DNA from: Paracoccus denitrificans | GTDB lineage: Bacteria > Pseudomonadota > Alphaproteobacteria > Rhodobacterales > Rhodobacteraceae | Assembly: GCA_003240735.1 (NCBI GenBank) | Contig: QFNE01000002.1 | Location: forward strand, 186,001-250,000 | DNA length: 64,000 nucleotides | Direction of reading: 5' to 3' | Shown: piece after piece, positions 1-9,056 of the stretch | Position numbering within the stretch: position 1 is the first letter of the stretch | Layout of the letters: every line of letters begins with the position of its first letter | Notes under the pieces: model-generated | Told to the model about the DNA's origin: nothing | Seen by the model: only the letters and a program-made list of their open reading frames with translations | The model's database searches: none | Position numbers and translations under genes: made by a program

Positions 1-345
1 GGTCTGGCGCTGGGTGGCACCTATTTCAACGCGGTCGTTGTCGACGGCGAAAAGGTTCTGTCGCCGGGTGGCCTGCGCCATCAGGACGAACCGGTGCGCC
101 ACAAGATGCTGGACGCCATGGGCGACCTTGCGCTGGCCGGCGCGCCGTTGCTGGCGCGTTACCACGGCAACCGTGCGGGCCACGCGATGACCAATCGTCT
201 GCTGCGGGCGTTGTTTGCCGCACCCGACGCGTGGGAATGGGTCGATTGCACCCCGGCACAAGAGGCCCGCTTGCCGGGCGCTGGGATCGCGATGATCGAC
301 GGGGTCGTTCAATCGCATGCGAAATACGGACGCGCCGTCGCCTGA
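1..345 (+). CDS. lpxC: UDP-3-O-acyl-N-acetylglucosamine deacetylase, C-terminal part
   Basis: This is the 3' end of a gene cut by the window edge; 114 residues are visible. LpxC is the zinc-dependent deacetylase that commits the cell to lipid A synthesis. The fragment carries the second-domain signature RHKMLD, whose His (fragment residue 34) and Asp (38) match the family's zinc ligands, and an RAGHAMTN segment (His 61) matching the catalytic histidine region. It ends with a short tail typical of the family. bamD follows about 150 bases downstream, an order common in alphaproteobacteria. The identity is read from these motifs; the N-terminal half is not visible. Confidence 0.92.
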   Translation, partial: GLALGGTYFNAVVVDGEKVLSPGGLRHQDEPVRHKMLDAMGDLALAGAPLLARYHGNRAGHAMTNRLLRALFAAPDAWEWVDCTPAQEARLPGAGIAMIDGVVQSHAKYGRAVA

Positions 346-498
346 CGGCCGTCCGGTCTGGCGCTCGCCCTACCGTCAATGCGCTGTCTCACTTCACTTT
401 CCTGCGGAATCGATTGCCCTTTTGCGCGCCGCAATGTTGTGTGTTACCACGCCGCGCAGTCGGCATAAGACGCTGATGATCAGACGGGCAGGTGCAGC

Positions 499-1347
499 AT
501 GGCAGGCATAACGAAGACCGCGCGCTGGATGGCGCTAGTGCTGTCCGTTGCGGTGGTCTCAGCCTGTGGTGGCAGAAGCGATAGCGCGACGAACCAACCG
601 CTCGACAAGTTCACCGCCGAACAGATCTACAAGCGCGGCGAGTATGAGCTGGAGAACGCCAAGAACCCCAAGAATGCAGTTCACTACTTTTCGGAGGTCG
701 AGCGTCTTTACCCCTATTCCGAATGGGCCAAGCGCGCGCTGATCATGCAGGCCTACAGCCAGCACAAGAACAAGAATTACGAAGAGGCGCGTGGCGCCGC
801 ACAGCGCTTCATCGACGCCTATCCGGGCGACGAGGATGAGGCCTATGCCAAGTATCTGCTTGCGCTGTCCTATTACGACCAGATCGATGAGATCGGCCGC
901 GACCAGGGCCTGACGTTCCAGGCGCTGCAGGGTCTGCGCGAGGTGATCGAGCAGTATCCGAACAGCGAATACGCCAAATCCTCAATCCTGAAGTTTGACC
1001 TGGCCTTCGACCATTTGGCCGGCAAGGAAATGGAAATCGGGCGGTATTACCTGAAACAGGGTCACTATACCGCCGCCATCAACCGCTTCCGCGTGGTGGT
1101 CGAGCAGTATCAGACGACGACCCACACCCCCGAGGCGCTGATGCGTCTGGTCGAAGCATATCTGGCCATCGGCCTGACCGACGAGGCGCAGACCGCAGGC
1201 GCGATTCTGGGCCACAACTTCCGGTCCTCGCCGTTCTATCAGGACGCCTACAACACGCTGCGTGGTCGCGGCCTGACGGCGACACCGGCCGGTAACAGTT
1301 GGCTGACCAGCGTTTATCGTCAGGTAGTTCAAGGCAAGTGGCTGTAA
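499..1347 (+). CDS. bamD: Outer membrane protein assembly factor BamD (ComL lipoprotein)
   Basis: This 282-residue lipoprotein belongs to the BAM complex, which inserts beta-barrel proteins into the outer membrane. The start at 499 gives a signal peptide with a lipobox (VVSAC, acylated Cys23) followed by CGG. The mature part contains the family's TPR-like helical repeats, including the YLLALSYYDQI and AIQRF/AINRFRVVVEQY type segments. Its length is a little over the usual 240-270. It sits between lpxC and recN, as in many Rhodobacterales. The 153 bases upstream (346-498) are non-coding and I could not single out a convincing promoter in them. Confidence 0.95.
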   Translation: MAGITKTARWMALVLSVAVVSACGGRSDSATNQPLDKFTAEQIYKRGEYELENAKNPKNAVHYFSEVERLYPYSEWAKRALIMQAYSQHKNKNYEEARGAAQRFIDAYPGDEDEAYAKYLLALSYYDQIDEIGRDQGLTFQALQGLREVIEQYPNSEYAKSSILKFDLAFDHLAGKEMEIGRYYLKQGHYTAAINRFRVVVEQYQTTTHTPEALMRLVEAYLAIGLTDEAQTAGAILGHNFRSSPFYQDAYNTLRGRGLTATPAGNSWLTSVYRQVVQGKWL

Positions 1348-1374
1348 GCTTTACGCAGGTGAGGGAGGCGTTAC

Positions 1375-3018
1375 ATGCTGCGCTCTCTTGATGTGCGGGA
1401 CATGCTGCTGATCGACCGGCTTGCGCTGAATTTTGCGCCGGGTCTGAACGTCCTGACTGGCGAAACCGGCGCCGGGAAATCGATTCTGCTGGATTGTCTG
1501 GGGTTCGTCCTTGGCTGGCGCGGGCGCGCGGAACTTGTCCGCGCCGGTGCCGCGCAGGGCGAGGTGACGGCCGTCTTTGACTTACCCCCCGGACATCCGG
1601 CCCGCGACATCCTGCACGAAGCGGGGATCGAGGCCGAAGATGAACTGATCCTGCGCCGCGTGAACGCCGCCGATGGCCGCAAGACCGGTTGGGTCAACGA
1701 CCGGCGCGTATCCGGAGAGGTTCTGCGCGCGCTCAGCGATTCGCTGGTGGAACTGCATGGTCAGCACGATGACCGGGGCCTGCTGAACCCGCGCGGTCAC
1801 CGTCTGTTGCTGGATGCCTTTGCCGGTGTCGATCTGAGCGCCGTGCGTGACGCGTGGACGCAGCGCCGCCGCGCCACCACCGCCTTGGCCGATGCGCAGG
1901 CCGCGCTGGATGCGGCGCGGGCCGAAGAAGACTATCTGCGCCATGCCGTGGCAGAGCTGGAAAAGCTGTCCCCCGAGGCTGGCGAGGAAACCGCGCTAGA
2001 TATCGAACGCCGCAGCATGCAGGCGGCCGAGCGGATTCGCGGCGATATCGACAAGGCCTATCGGATGCTGTCCGGTGACGGGGCCGAGGGCGCCATCGTC
2101 GAGGCGTCGCGCTGGCTGGAAGGCGCGTCCGATCAGGCGTCCGGCGCACTTGATGCGCCGATCGCCGCGCTGTCCCGTGCGCTGGTTGAGCTGGGCGATG
2201 CCACCCAGGCGATCGAGGATGTGCTGCGGGCCGGAAACTTTGACCCCGCAACACTTGAAACCGTCGAAGAACGTCTGTTCGCGATCCGCGCGTTGGCGCG
2301 CAAGCATGACGTTCTGCCCGACGATCTGGCGGGCTTGGCTGAAACACTGACCGAACGACTGACGGCCTTGGATGCCGGAGAGGCGCGGATGGCCGAACTG
2401 GAACGCGCCGTCCGCGAGGCCGACGCCGCCTATGACGCAGCGGCCGCCAAGGTGACCGATGTGCGGTCCAAGGCCGCGCGGGCCTTGGACAAGGCCATGG
2501 CCGCCGAGCTTGCGCCGCTGAAGATGGAGCGTGCGGTTTTCACGACAAATCTGACAGCAGGCGAGGCGGGCCCCGAAGGCCGCGACGCTGTTGCGTTCAC
2601 CGTGGCCACCAACCCCGGCGCGCCATCGGGACCGCTTGACCGCATCGCGTCCGGGGGCGAGCTGTCGCGTTTCCTGTTGGCGCTGAAGGTCAGCCTGGCC
2701 AAAGGCAGCGACAGTCTGGTGATGATCTTCGACGAAATCGACCGGGGTGTGGGCGGCGCGACCGCCGCCGCAGTCGGTGCGCGCCTGAAGCGACTGTCCG
2801 AGGGCGCGCAGGTTCTGGTCGTGACGCATTCGCCGCAGGTCGCGGCGATGGGGGACCGGCACTTCCGGGTGGCGAAGGGCGTTCAGGGCGGGATGACGAC
2901 CTCGCGGGTCGAGCCGTTGTCCGACGATGACCGTCGCGAGGAAGTGGCGCGGATGCTGTCGGGCGAACAGATCACACCTGCCGCGCGGGCAGCGGCGGAC
3001 GACCTTCTGCGTAACTAG
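1375..3018 (+). CDS. recN: DNA repair protein RecN
   Basis: RecN is an SMC-like ATPase that acts in double-strand break repair by holding DNA ends together. The 547-residue protein has a Walker A motif GETGAGKS at residues 29-36, a long charged coiled-coil middle (roughly 150-370), the ABC signature SGGELSRFLLAL and a Walker B segment LVMIFDEID near the C-terminus, the normal order for RecN. The ATG at 1375 lies 28 bases after bamD, preceded by GTGAGGGAGG, so the two are probably co-transcribed. The stop codon overlaps the stop of the convergent gene at 3015. Confidence 0.96.
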   Translation: MLRSLDVRDMLLIDRLALNFAPGLNVLTGETGAGKSILLDCLGFVLGWRGRAELVRAGAAQGEVTAVFDLPPGHPARDILHEAGIEAEDELILRRVNAADGRKTGWVNDRRVSGEVLRALSDSLVELHGQHDDRGLLNPRGHRLLLDAFAGVDLSAVRDAWTQRRRATTALADAQAALDAARAEEDYLRHAVAELEKLSPEAGEETALDIERRSMQAAERIRGDIDKAYRMLSGDGAEGAIVEASRWLEGASDQASGALDAPIAALSRALVELGDATQAIEDVLRAGNFDPATLETVEERLFAIRALARKHDVLPDDLAGLAETLTERLTALDAGEARMAELERAVREADAAYDAAAAKVTDVRSKAARALDKAMAAELAPLKMERAVFTTNLTAGEAGPEGRDAVAFTVATNPGAPSGPLDRIASGGELSRFLLALKVSLAKGSDSLVMIFDEIDRGVGGATAAAVGARLKRLSEGAQVLVVTHSPQVAAMGDRHFRVAKGVQGGMTTSRVEPLSDDDRREEVARMLSGEQITPAARAAADDLLRN

Positions 3019-3320
3019 TCGCGCGGTTTGACCGGGCGGATGATCGTCAGGACTTTACCGCTTCTTTCGTCTAGCCGAACCACATGATCGTCGATGATGG
3101 CATAGCGGCTGTCCTTGGGCGCCGGCCCCAGCCCGAACTTCGCCGGCTGAGGGACCGCGTGCACATCGCGCGGCGTGACAACATCGCCCACGGAAACCGA
3201 CGCTCGACCGGTTGTTTCGTCGTTGACCGGCTGGCCCTGAGCGTGGACCAGACTGCCCAGACAGACCGCCACCGGGGCGGCGATCCAAAGGGGCAAGGGG
3301 TTCGGGCGTCTGAGTGTCAC
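3015..3320 (-). CDS. Small secreted protein, DUF1236/RcnB-like
   Basis: This is a 101-residue protein with a GTG start at 3320, preceded by AAAGG at a suitable distance. It has an N-terminal signal peptide (hydrophobic core about 10-22, cleavage probably after VHAQ), so it should be periplasmic. The C-terminal pattern with YAIIDDHVVRLDERSGKVL resembles the short periplasmic DUF1236/RcnB-like domains of alphaproteobacteria, whose function is mostly unknown. It is convergent with recN: the stops of both genes share the palindrome CTAG. Family placement is tentative. Confidence 0.7.
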   Translation of the reverse strand: MTLRRPNPLPLWIAAPVAVCLGSLVHAQGQPVNDETTGRASVSVGDVVTPRDVHAVPQPAKFGLGPAPKDSRYAIIDDHVVRLDERSGKVLTIIRPVKPRD

Positions 3321-3379
3321 GATGGCGGGCCTTTGTTCAGCGACTCAACGCAGCCCGGACAGGATCGTTTCGCCTGTTG

Positions 3380-4252
3380 TCAGTTGTGACGACTGCGCTG
3401 GACGAATCGCGGCAGCATGGCCGAGAAGTCGCGCCCGTGGCCGTCCTCTTCCTCGACGAAGCGGCCATACAGAACCGTGGCCAGATGCCCCATCGGTGTG
3501 TCGGCGTCCGCGGAGTCCGCCGCGAGCTGCGACAGCCGCAGATCCTTCAACATGAGATCGGCTGCAAAACCCGGACGATAGTCGTTGTCGGCGGGCGTTT
3601 TCGGACCCACGCCTGGTGCCGGACAATAGGTGTTCATCGACCACGACGAACCCGACGACGTTGATACCACATCGAACATCTTCTGCCGGTCCAGTCCCAA
3701 CTTGTCGGCCAAGGCGAAGGCCTCGCAGGTCGCGATCATCGTGACGCCAAGGATCATGTTGTTGCAGATCTTGGCCGACTGGCCCGCACCTGACGGCCCG
3801 CAATGGACGGTCTTGCCGCCCATGATATCGAACAGGGGCTGCACCGCCGCGAACGCCGCATCCGCGCCACCCACCATGAAGGTCAGCGTGCCTGCCGCCG
3901 CGCCACCGATCCCGCCCGACACAGGCGCGTCCAGTGCGCCCAGACCCGCCGCATTGGCTTGGTCCGCAACCAATCTGGCGCTATCCACATCGACGGTCGA
4001 ACAGTCGCACAAAATGGCACCCGCGCGCATGGCGGGGATGATTTCGGCTGCGACGGCCTGCAGGATCTTGCCGTTGGGCAGCATGGTGATGACGACGTCC
4101 GCATCTGTGGCGGCTGCCTGCGCCGACGCGGCGGAAGTGATGCCGTCAGGGATAGCGACGGGATCAAAGCCCACGACCTGATGGCCCGCCCGCTGCAGGT
4201 TCAGCGCCATCGGCGCCCCCATGTTCCCCAGTCCGATAAACCCGACCTTCAT
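3380..4252 (-). CDS. mmsB: 3-hydroxyisobutyrate dehydrogenase
   Basis: MmsB oxidises 3-hydroxyisobutyrate to methylmalonate semialdehyde with NAD in valine catabolism. The 290-residue protein starts MKVGFIGLGNMG, the Rossmann dinucleotide-binding signature, continues with the substrate-binding segment DAPVSGGIGGA, and has the expected catalytic lysine in SAKICNN. I chose the ATG at 4252 because it overlaps the stop of the upstream hydrolase gene as ATGA, which implies translational coupling; an in-frame codon further up would extend it by only five residues. It is the last gene of the four-gene valine operon. Confidence 0.94.
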   Translation of the reverse strand: MKVGFIGLGNMGAPMALNLQRAGHQVVGFDPVAIPDGITSAASAQAAATDADVVITMLPNGKILQAVAAEIIPAMRAGAILCDCSTVDVDSARLVADQANAAGLGALDAPVSGGIGGAAAGTLTFMVGGADAAFAAVQPLFDIMGGKTVHCGPSGAGQSAKICNNMILGVTMIATCEAFALADKLGLDRQKMFDVVSTSSGSSWSMNTYCPAPGVGPKTPADNDYRPGFAADLMLKDLRLSQLAADSADADTPMGHLATVLYGRFVEEEDGHGRDFSAMLPRFVQRSRHN

Positions 4253-5256
4253 GCCCGCTCTCCCCAATCCAATTCCTGATCGCCCAGATCGGCCAGCATC
4301 GCCGCCACGGCAGCTGCGTCATGTGGCGCCGCCCATTTGGGCGTACGATCCTTGTCGATGATTTGCGCGCGCACACCTTCCAGAAAGTCGCCCTGCGCGG
4401 TCGCCCGGTTCGTGAAACGGTATTCGCGAGACAGTGAATCCTGCAGCCGCTGATCGCCGCGCGCGGCGCGGACCATCGTCAGCGTCGCTGCCATCGAAAG
4501 GGGAGAATTGCGCCGCAGGGCTTTCAATGACGCCTCGTCGCCCGCGGTTTCCAGCGCGCCGATGATCTCGTCCACGCTGCGACCACCAAATGCGGACAGA
4601 TCCCGCATCTCGAGTGCGGATGGCGGCGGTGCGTGACCAACCAGTGTGGCGGGATCGCCGGTCTCGGCCAGCCGGGCAATGGCCGCGGGCCATTCAGCCT
4701 CGGGCAGATACAGATCGGCGAACCCGGCATGGATCGCGTCCCCCGGTCCCATGCGTGCGCTGGTCAGTCCCAGATACTCGCCGATCCGGCCGGGCGCCCT
4801 TGCCAGAAGCCACGTGCCGCCGACATCCGGGATCAGGCCGATACCGCATTCGGGCATTGCCATCTGGGTGCTGTCGCCCACGATGCGGATAGATGCGTGT
4901 CCGCCGACACCCACGCCGCCGCCCATGACGAAGCCCTGCATGAAGGCGATGATGGGTTTCGGATAATCGTTGATCGCCGCGTTCATGCGGTATTCGTCAG
5001 CAAAGAACCACTGACCGATTTCATGGTTGTTGGCCTTGCCCGCGTGATACATCGCGGCAATGTCACCCCCTGCGCAGAACGCGCGGTCCCCCGCGCCGTC
5101 AATGATGACCAGCGCCACGTCGGGCTCATCGCGCCATGTATCCAGCGCTTCATTCAGTTCCAGCGCCATCGCGTGGCTCAGCGCGTTCAGTGCCTGCGGC
5201 CGGTTCAAGGTGATGCGAAGCGCGCGGCCTTCGCGACGGATGTGGATATCGCTCAT
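4249..5256 (-). CDS. 3-hydroxyisobutyryl-CoA hydrolase (enoyl-CoA hydratase/isomerase family)
   Basis: This 335-residue crotonase-fold enzyme most likely releases 3-hydroxyisobutyrate from its CoA ester in valine degradation. The oxyanion-hole segments FCAGGDI and GFVMGGGVGV are present, followed by AMPECGIGLIPDVGGTW and the C-terminal SREYRFTNRA...DFLEGVRAQIIDK region, which fits the hydrolase subgroup better than ordinary hydratases (usually about 260 residues). The ATG at 5256 lies three bases after the upstream dehydrogenase stop (TGA-TTG-ATG; the TTG at 5259 is a possible alternative start). Its end overlaps mmsB by four bases. Context between an acyl-CoA dehydrogenase and mmsB supports the call. 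Confidence 0.88.
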   Translation of the reverse strand: MSDIHIRREGRALRITLNRPQALNALSHAMALELNEALDTWRDEPDVALVIIDGAGDRAFCAGGDIAAMYHAGKANNHEIGQWFFADEYRMNAAINDYPKPIIAFMQGFVMGGGVGVGGHASIRIVGDSTQMAMPECGIGLIPDVGGTWLLARAPGRIGEYLGLTSARMGPGDAIHAGFADLYLPEAEWPAAIARLAETGDPATLVGHAPPPSALEMRDLSAFGGRSVDEIIGALETAGDEASLKALRRNSPLSMAATLTMVRAARGDQRLQDSLSREYRFTNRATAQGDFLEGVRAQIIDKDRTPKWAAPHDAAAVAAMLADLGDQELDWGERA

Positions 5257-5259
5257 CAA

Positions 5260-6405
5260 TCAGCCTTTTTCAGCCAGCAGGGCACGTGCGATGATGACCC
5301 GCATGATTTCGTTCGTGCCTTCAAGGATCTGGTGGACGCGCAGATCGCGCACGATCTTTTCGATCCCGTAATCGGCAAGATAGCCATAGCCACCGTGCAG
5401 TTGCAGGCACTGGTTCGCGACTTCGAACGCGCGGTCGGTGACGTATAGCTTGGCCATGGCGCAGAACTTGGTCGCATCCGCCGCGCGTCGGTCGACCTTG
5501 GCCGCAGCCTGATGCAGGAAGACGCGTGCCGATTGCTGCGCAACCTCGGCATCGGCCAGCCGGAACTGCAGCGCCTGGAACTGGTCCAGCGTCTGCCCAA
5601 ACGCCCTCCGCTCACCCAGATAGCGGATCGTGCGATCCAGCGCCCCTTGCGCGCCCCCCAGCGCACAGGCGGCGATGTTCAGACGGCCACCGTCCAGCCC
5701 CGCCATGGCATAGCGAAAGCCCATGCCTTCTTCGCCGAGCAGGTTTTCCGCAGGGACGACGCAATCGTCGAACTGCACCAGCGTCGTCGGCTGCGCGCGC
5801 CAGCCCATCTTCTGTTCCAGCGCGCCAAAGCTCAGCCCCGGAGCATCTTTTGGCACGATGATCGCCGAAATGCCCTTTGGCCCGTCGCCGCCGGTCCTGA
5901 CCATGCAGATATACGCGTCCGAATACCCGCCACCCGAGATGAAGGCCTTGGTCCCGTTCAGCCGCCACGTATCGCCATCCCGCACCGCGCGGGTGCGAAG
6001 CGCTGCGGCGTCCGAACCGCTGCCCGGTTCGGTCAGGCAATAGGAAAAGACCTGCTCCATGCTGCACAGACCCGGCAGCCAGCGCGCGCGGGCGTCGTCG
6101 CTGCCGAACTTGTCGATCATGCCGCCGCACATGTTGTGGATGGACAGGAACGCCGCAACCGCGGGGTCAGCCATCGACAGCGCCTCGAACACCAGCGTGC
6201 CGTCCAGCCGGGACAGGCCGGACCCGCCATAATCCTCGCTGACGTAAAGGCCGCCGAACCCCAGTGCGGCAACATCCCGCCACAGATTGCGGGGAATGGT
6301 GCCCGCGTCCTCCCACGCCTGCGCATGGGGGGCGAGGTGTTCGCCGCCGAAATCGCGGGCCATGTCGAAAATGGCCTGCTGCTCTTCGCTCAGGTCAAAA
6401 TCCAT
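5260..6405 (-). CDS. Acyl-CoA dehydrogenase, probably isobutyryl-CoA dehydrogenase
   Basis: This FAD enzyme of 381 residues should oxidise isobutyryl-CoA to methacrylyl-CoA. It begins MDFDLSEEQQAIFDMARDF and shows the family motifs YCLTEPGSGSDAA and the C-terminal QILEGTNEIMR, whose first Glu matches the catalytic base of the short-chain group. The ATG at 6405 is preceded by a strong purine-rich ribosome site (GGGAGGGGAGG). Substrate preference cannot be read from sequence; it is inferred from the neighbours, mmsA upstream and 3-hydroxyisobutyryl-CoA hydrolase plus mmsB downstream. Confidence 0.92.
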   Translation of the reverse strand: MDFDLSEEQQAIFDMARDFGGEHLAPHAQAWEDAGTIPRNLWRDVAALGFGGLYVSEDYGGSGLSRLDGTLVFEALSMADPAVAAFLSIHNMCGGMIDKFGSDDARARWLPGLCSMEQVFSYCLTEPGSGSDAAALRTRAVRDGDTWRLNGTKAFISGGGYSDAYICMVRTGGDGPKGISAIIVPKDAPGLSFGALEQKMGWRAQPTTLVQFDDCVVPAENLLGEEGMGFRYAMAGLDGGRLNIAACALGGAQGALDRTIRYLGERRAFGQTLDQFQALQFRLADAEVAQQSARVFLHQAAAKVDRRAADATKFCAMAKLYVTDRAFEVANQCLQLHGGYGYLADYGIEKIVRDLRVHQILEGTNEIMRVIIARALLAEKG

Positions 6406-6486
6406 TGGGCCTCCCCTCCCTTTGGCGCATCCCAAGTCTGCGGGGTGGCGCGGGCGGACGCAAGGCCCGCACGCGCCGCCCGGATG

Positions 6487-7986
6487 TCAGTCCATCGCCT
6501 TGAAGTTCAGCGCGGCGCCTTCCTTGATGCCCGACGGCCAACGCGACGTGACCGTCTTGGTCCGGGTATAGAACCGGAAAGCGTCGGGGCCGTGCTGGTT
6601 CAGGTCGCCGAAGCCGGACTTTTTCCAGCCGCCGAAGGTAAAGTACGCCAGCGGAACCGGGATCGGGACGTTGATGCCGACCATGCCGATGTTGCAGCGG
6701 CTGGCGAAATCACGCGCGGTGTCGCCGTCGCGGGTAAAGATCGCGGTGCCGTTGCCGTATTCATGGTCCATGACCAGCTTCAGCGCGTCTTCATAGCTTT
6801 CGGTGCGGACCGTCGACAGCACAGGGCCAAAGATTTCCTGCGTATAGATGTCCATGTCGGGGGTGACGTGGTCGAACAGGTGCGGCCCGACGAAGAAGCC
6901 GTCCTCATACCCCTGCAGGCTGAAGTCACGGCCATCGACGACCAGTTCGGCGCCCTGGTCCACGCCCGTCTCGACAAGGCGCAGGATGTTGTCCTTGGCC
7001 GCCTGGGTCACGACAGGGCCGTAATCCACGTCGTCGCCTGCGGTGGCTGGCCCGACTTTCAGCTTTTCGATGCGCGGGACCAGCTTTTCGATCAGCTTGT
7101 CTGCGGTTTCTTGACCGACGGGGACGGCCACCGAAATCGCCATGCAGCGTTCGCCGGCCGCGCCGTAACCGGCACCCACCAGCGCGTCTGCCGCCTGATC
7201 CAAGTCGGCATCTGGCATGATGATCATGTGGTTCTTGGCGCCGCCAAAGCACTGGGCGCGTTTGCCCGTAGCCGCCGCGCGTTCATAGATATAGGCCGCG
7301 ATCGGGGTCGAGCCGACAAAGCCCACAGCCTGAATGACGGGGCTGTCCAGCAGCGCGTCGACCGCTTCCTTGCCGCCGTGAACGACCTGCAGGACACCGT
7401 CGGGCAAGCCCGCTTCCTTGAACAATGCGGCCAGCATGTTCGGGACGGTCGGATCACGCTCGCTGGGTTTCAGGATGACGGCATTGCCGGACGCAAGCGC
7501 CGGGCCAAGCTTCCACAAGGGGATCATCGCCGGAAAGTTGAAGGGCGTGATCGCCGCGACAACGCCCAGCGGCTGACGCATGGAATACATGTCGATACCG
7601 GGACCGGCGGCGTCGATGAATTCGCCTTTCAACAACTGCGGCGCACCGATCGAATACTCGATCACCTCTAGGCCGCGCTGAATGTCGCCCTTGGCATCGG
7701 GAATGGTCTTGCCATGCTCGCTGGACAGAACTTCGGCCAGCTTGTCCATGTCGCGGTTGATCAGATCGACCATCTTCATCATCACGCGGGCACGGCGCTG
7801 GGGGTTGGTCGCGCCCCATTTTACCTGCGCCTCGGCAGCGCGGGCGATGGCCGCATCGACTTCGGCCTTGGAGGCGAGGTCGAGCTTGGCCTGAACCTCT
7901 CCGGTTGCGGGGTTGAAGACATCGGCGGTCTGCCCCGAGGTGCCGGGCTGTTCCTTGCCATCGATCCAGTGATGAATCTGACGCAT
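6487..7986 (-). CDS. mmsA: Methylmalonate-semialdehyde dehydrogenase (acylating)
   Basis: MmsA converts methylmalonate semialdehyde to propionyl-CoA, the last step of the valine branch, with NAD and CoA. The protein is 499 residues, the usual family length, starts MRQIHHWIDGKEQPG, has the aldehyde dehydrogenase nucleotide-binding GFVGSTPIA segment and the catalytic Cys in AAGERCMAISVAV, which is characteristic of the CoA-dependent family. The start at 7986 follows a strong GAGGAGGA site. It is the first gene of the operon and is divergent from a LysR gene, with a perfect inverted repeat in the shared upstream region. Confidence 0.96.
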   Translation of the reverse strand: MRQIHHWIDGKEQPGTSGQTADVFNPATGEVQAKLDLASKAEVDAAIARAAEAQVKWGATNPQRRARVMMKMVDLINRDMDKLAEVLSSEHGKTIPDAKGDIQRGLEVIEYSIGAPQLLKGEFIDAAGPGIDMYSMRQPLGVVAAITPFNFPAMIPLWKLGPALASGNAVILKPSERDPTVPNMLAALFKEAGLPDGVLQVVHGGKEAVDALLDSPVIQAVGFVGSTPIAAYIYERAAATGKRAQCFGGAKNHMIIMPDADLDQAADALVGAGYGAAGERCMAISVAVPVGQETADKLIEKLVPRIEKLKVGPATAGDDVDYGPVVTQAAKDNILRLVETGVDQGAELVVDGRDFSLQGYEDGFFVGPHLFDHVTPDMDIYTQEIFGPVLSTVRTESYEDALKLVMDHEYGNGTAIFTRDGDTARDFASRCNIGMVGINVPIPVPLAYFTFGGWKKSGFGDLNQHGPDAFRFYTRTKTVTSRWPSGIKEGAALNFKAMD

Positions 7987-8057
7987 CGTATCCTCCTCAA
8001 TTGGCGCGTTGGGCGACAGACTAGCCTTGCCAAGCGCCGCAATAAAGCAACGATATG

Positions 8058-8072
8058 GCAAAAGCATTTTGC
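8058..8072. promoter_or_regulatory. Inverted repeat, candidate LysR operator
   Basis: GCAAAA-GCA-TTTTGC is a perfect 6-bp inverted repeat with a 3-bp centre, in the 111-bp region between the divergent mmsA and LysR-family genes. LysR regulators commonly bind dyad sites in such divergent promoters. That this is the operator is inferred from position and symmetry only. Confidence 0.45.
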
Positions 8073-8097
8073 AGGAACGCAAAAGGATAGGGCGCCG

Positions 8098-8997
8098 ATG
8101 GACTGGGACGATCTGCGCGTGTTTCTGGCGGTGGCGCGGGACGAAAGCCTGTCACGCGCCGGCGCGCGGCTGGGGATCAACGCGTCGACCATCGGACGCC
8201 GCGTTCAGCGGCTGGAAACGGCGCTGGGCCGCCCGCTTTTCGCCAAGACGCCGCAGGGATACGCCCTGACCGCAGAAGGCCAGCGCCTGATCCCGCATGC
8301 TGAAGCCGCTGAGCGTGCCACGGCCTTGGCGGCCGAGGCGCTTGCCAGTCCCGGCGCGCTGTCGGGCCAGCTGCGCATCGGGGCGCCGGATGGTTGCGCC
8401 AATTACCTTCTGCCACAGGTCGCGGGTGAACTGTGCGCGGCGCATCCCGGGCTGGAAATCCAGATCGTCGCGCTGCCGCGCGTCTTCAACCTGTCACGAC
8501 GAGAGGCTGACATGGCGATCGCCGTCAGCCCGCCACAGACGGGCCGTGCAGTGGTCCAGAAGATCAGCGACTATCACCTGCATCTGGCCGGTAGCGCCGA
8601 TTATCTGGCCCGCCACGGAGAGCCTGCCAGCGCGGCCAATCTGGGTGAGCATCGGTTGATCAGCTATATCTCGGACATGATCTTTGACCGCGAGCTTGAT
8701 TATCTGGCCGAAACGGGGGCCAGCACAGCCACGCTTACCTCGAACTCGGTCAGTGTGCAGATGCAGGCGATCCGGGCGGGAATGGGATTGGGGATCGTGC
8801 ATGACTTCGCGATCCCGTTCGCGCCGGGTGTGCGCCGTGTGCTGGCCGACCAGATTTCGCTGACCCGCGCGTTCTGGCTGATCCGGCACGCCGATGACCG
8901 CCGGTCCGAACGGCTGACCCGTCTGGCCGAGGCGCTGGTCACGGCGCTGCGCCGCGAAATCGCGCGGCTGGAGGGGCTGGCCGCAACCCAGACTTGA
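8098..8997 (+). CDS. LysR-family transcriptional regulator, probable regulator of the valine operon
   Basis: This 299-residue regulator starts MDWDDLRVFLAVARDESLSRAG, the standard N-terminal winged helix-turn-helix of the LysR family, with the recognition helix around INASTIGRRVQRLE (about 30-45). Residues about 90-290 form the periplasmic-binding-like co-inducer domain. The ATG at 8098 is preceded by AAAGGATAGGG. It is divergent from mmsA, the usual arrangement for a LysR protein and its target, so control of valine catabolism is a reasonable inference. The inducer is unknown. Confidence 0.88.
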   Translation: MDWDDLRVFLAVARDESLSRAGARLGINASTIGRRVQRLETALGRPLFAKTPQGYALTAEGQRLIPHAEAAERATALAAEALASPGALSGQLRIGAPDGCANYLLPQVAGELCAAHPGLEIQIVALPRVFNLSRREADMAIAVSPPQTGRAVVQKISDYHLHLAGSADYLARHGEPASAANLGEHRLISYISDMIFDRELDYLAETGASTATLTSNSVSVQMQAIRAGMGLGIVHDFAIPFAPGVRRVLADQISLTRAFWLIRHADDRRSERLTRLAEALVTALRREIARLEGLAATQT

Positions 8998-9056
8998 CGC
9001 ACCGCCCAATCACGACGACGCTGACATGATCGTTTGCGCAAGGGAGGAGACGCAAG

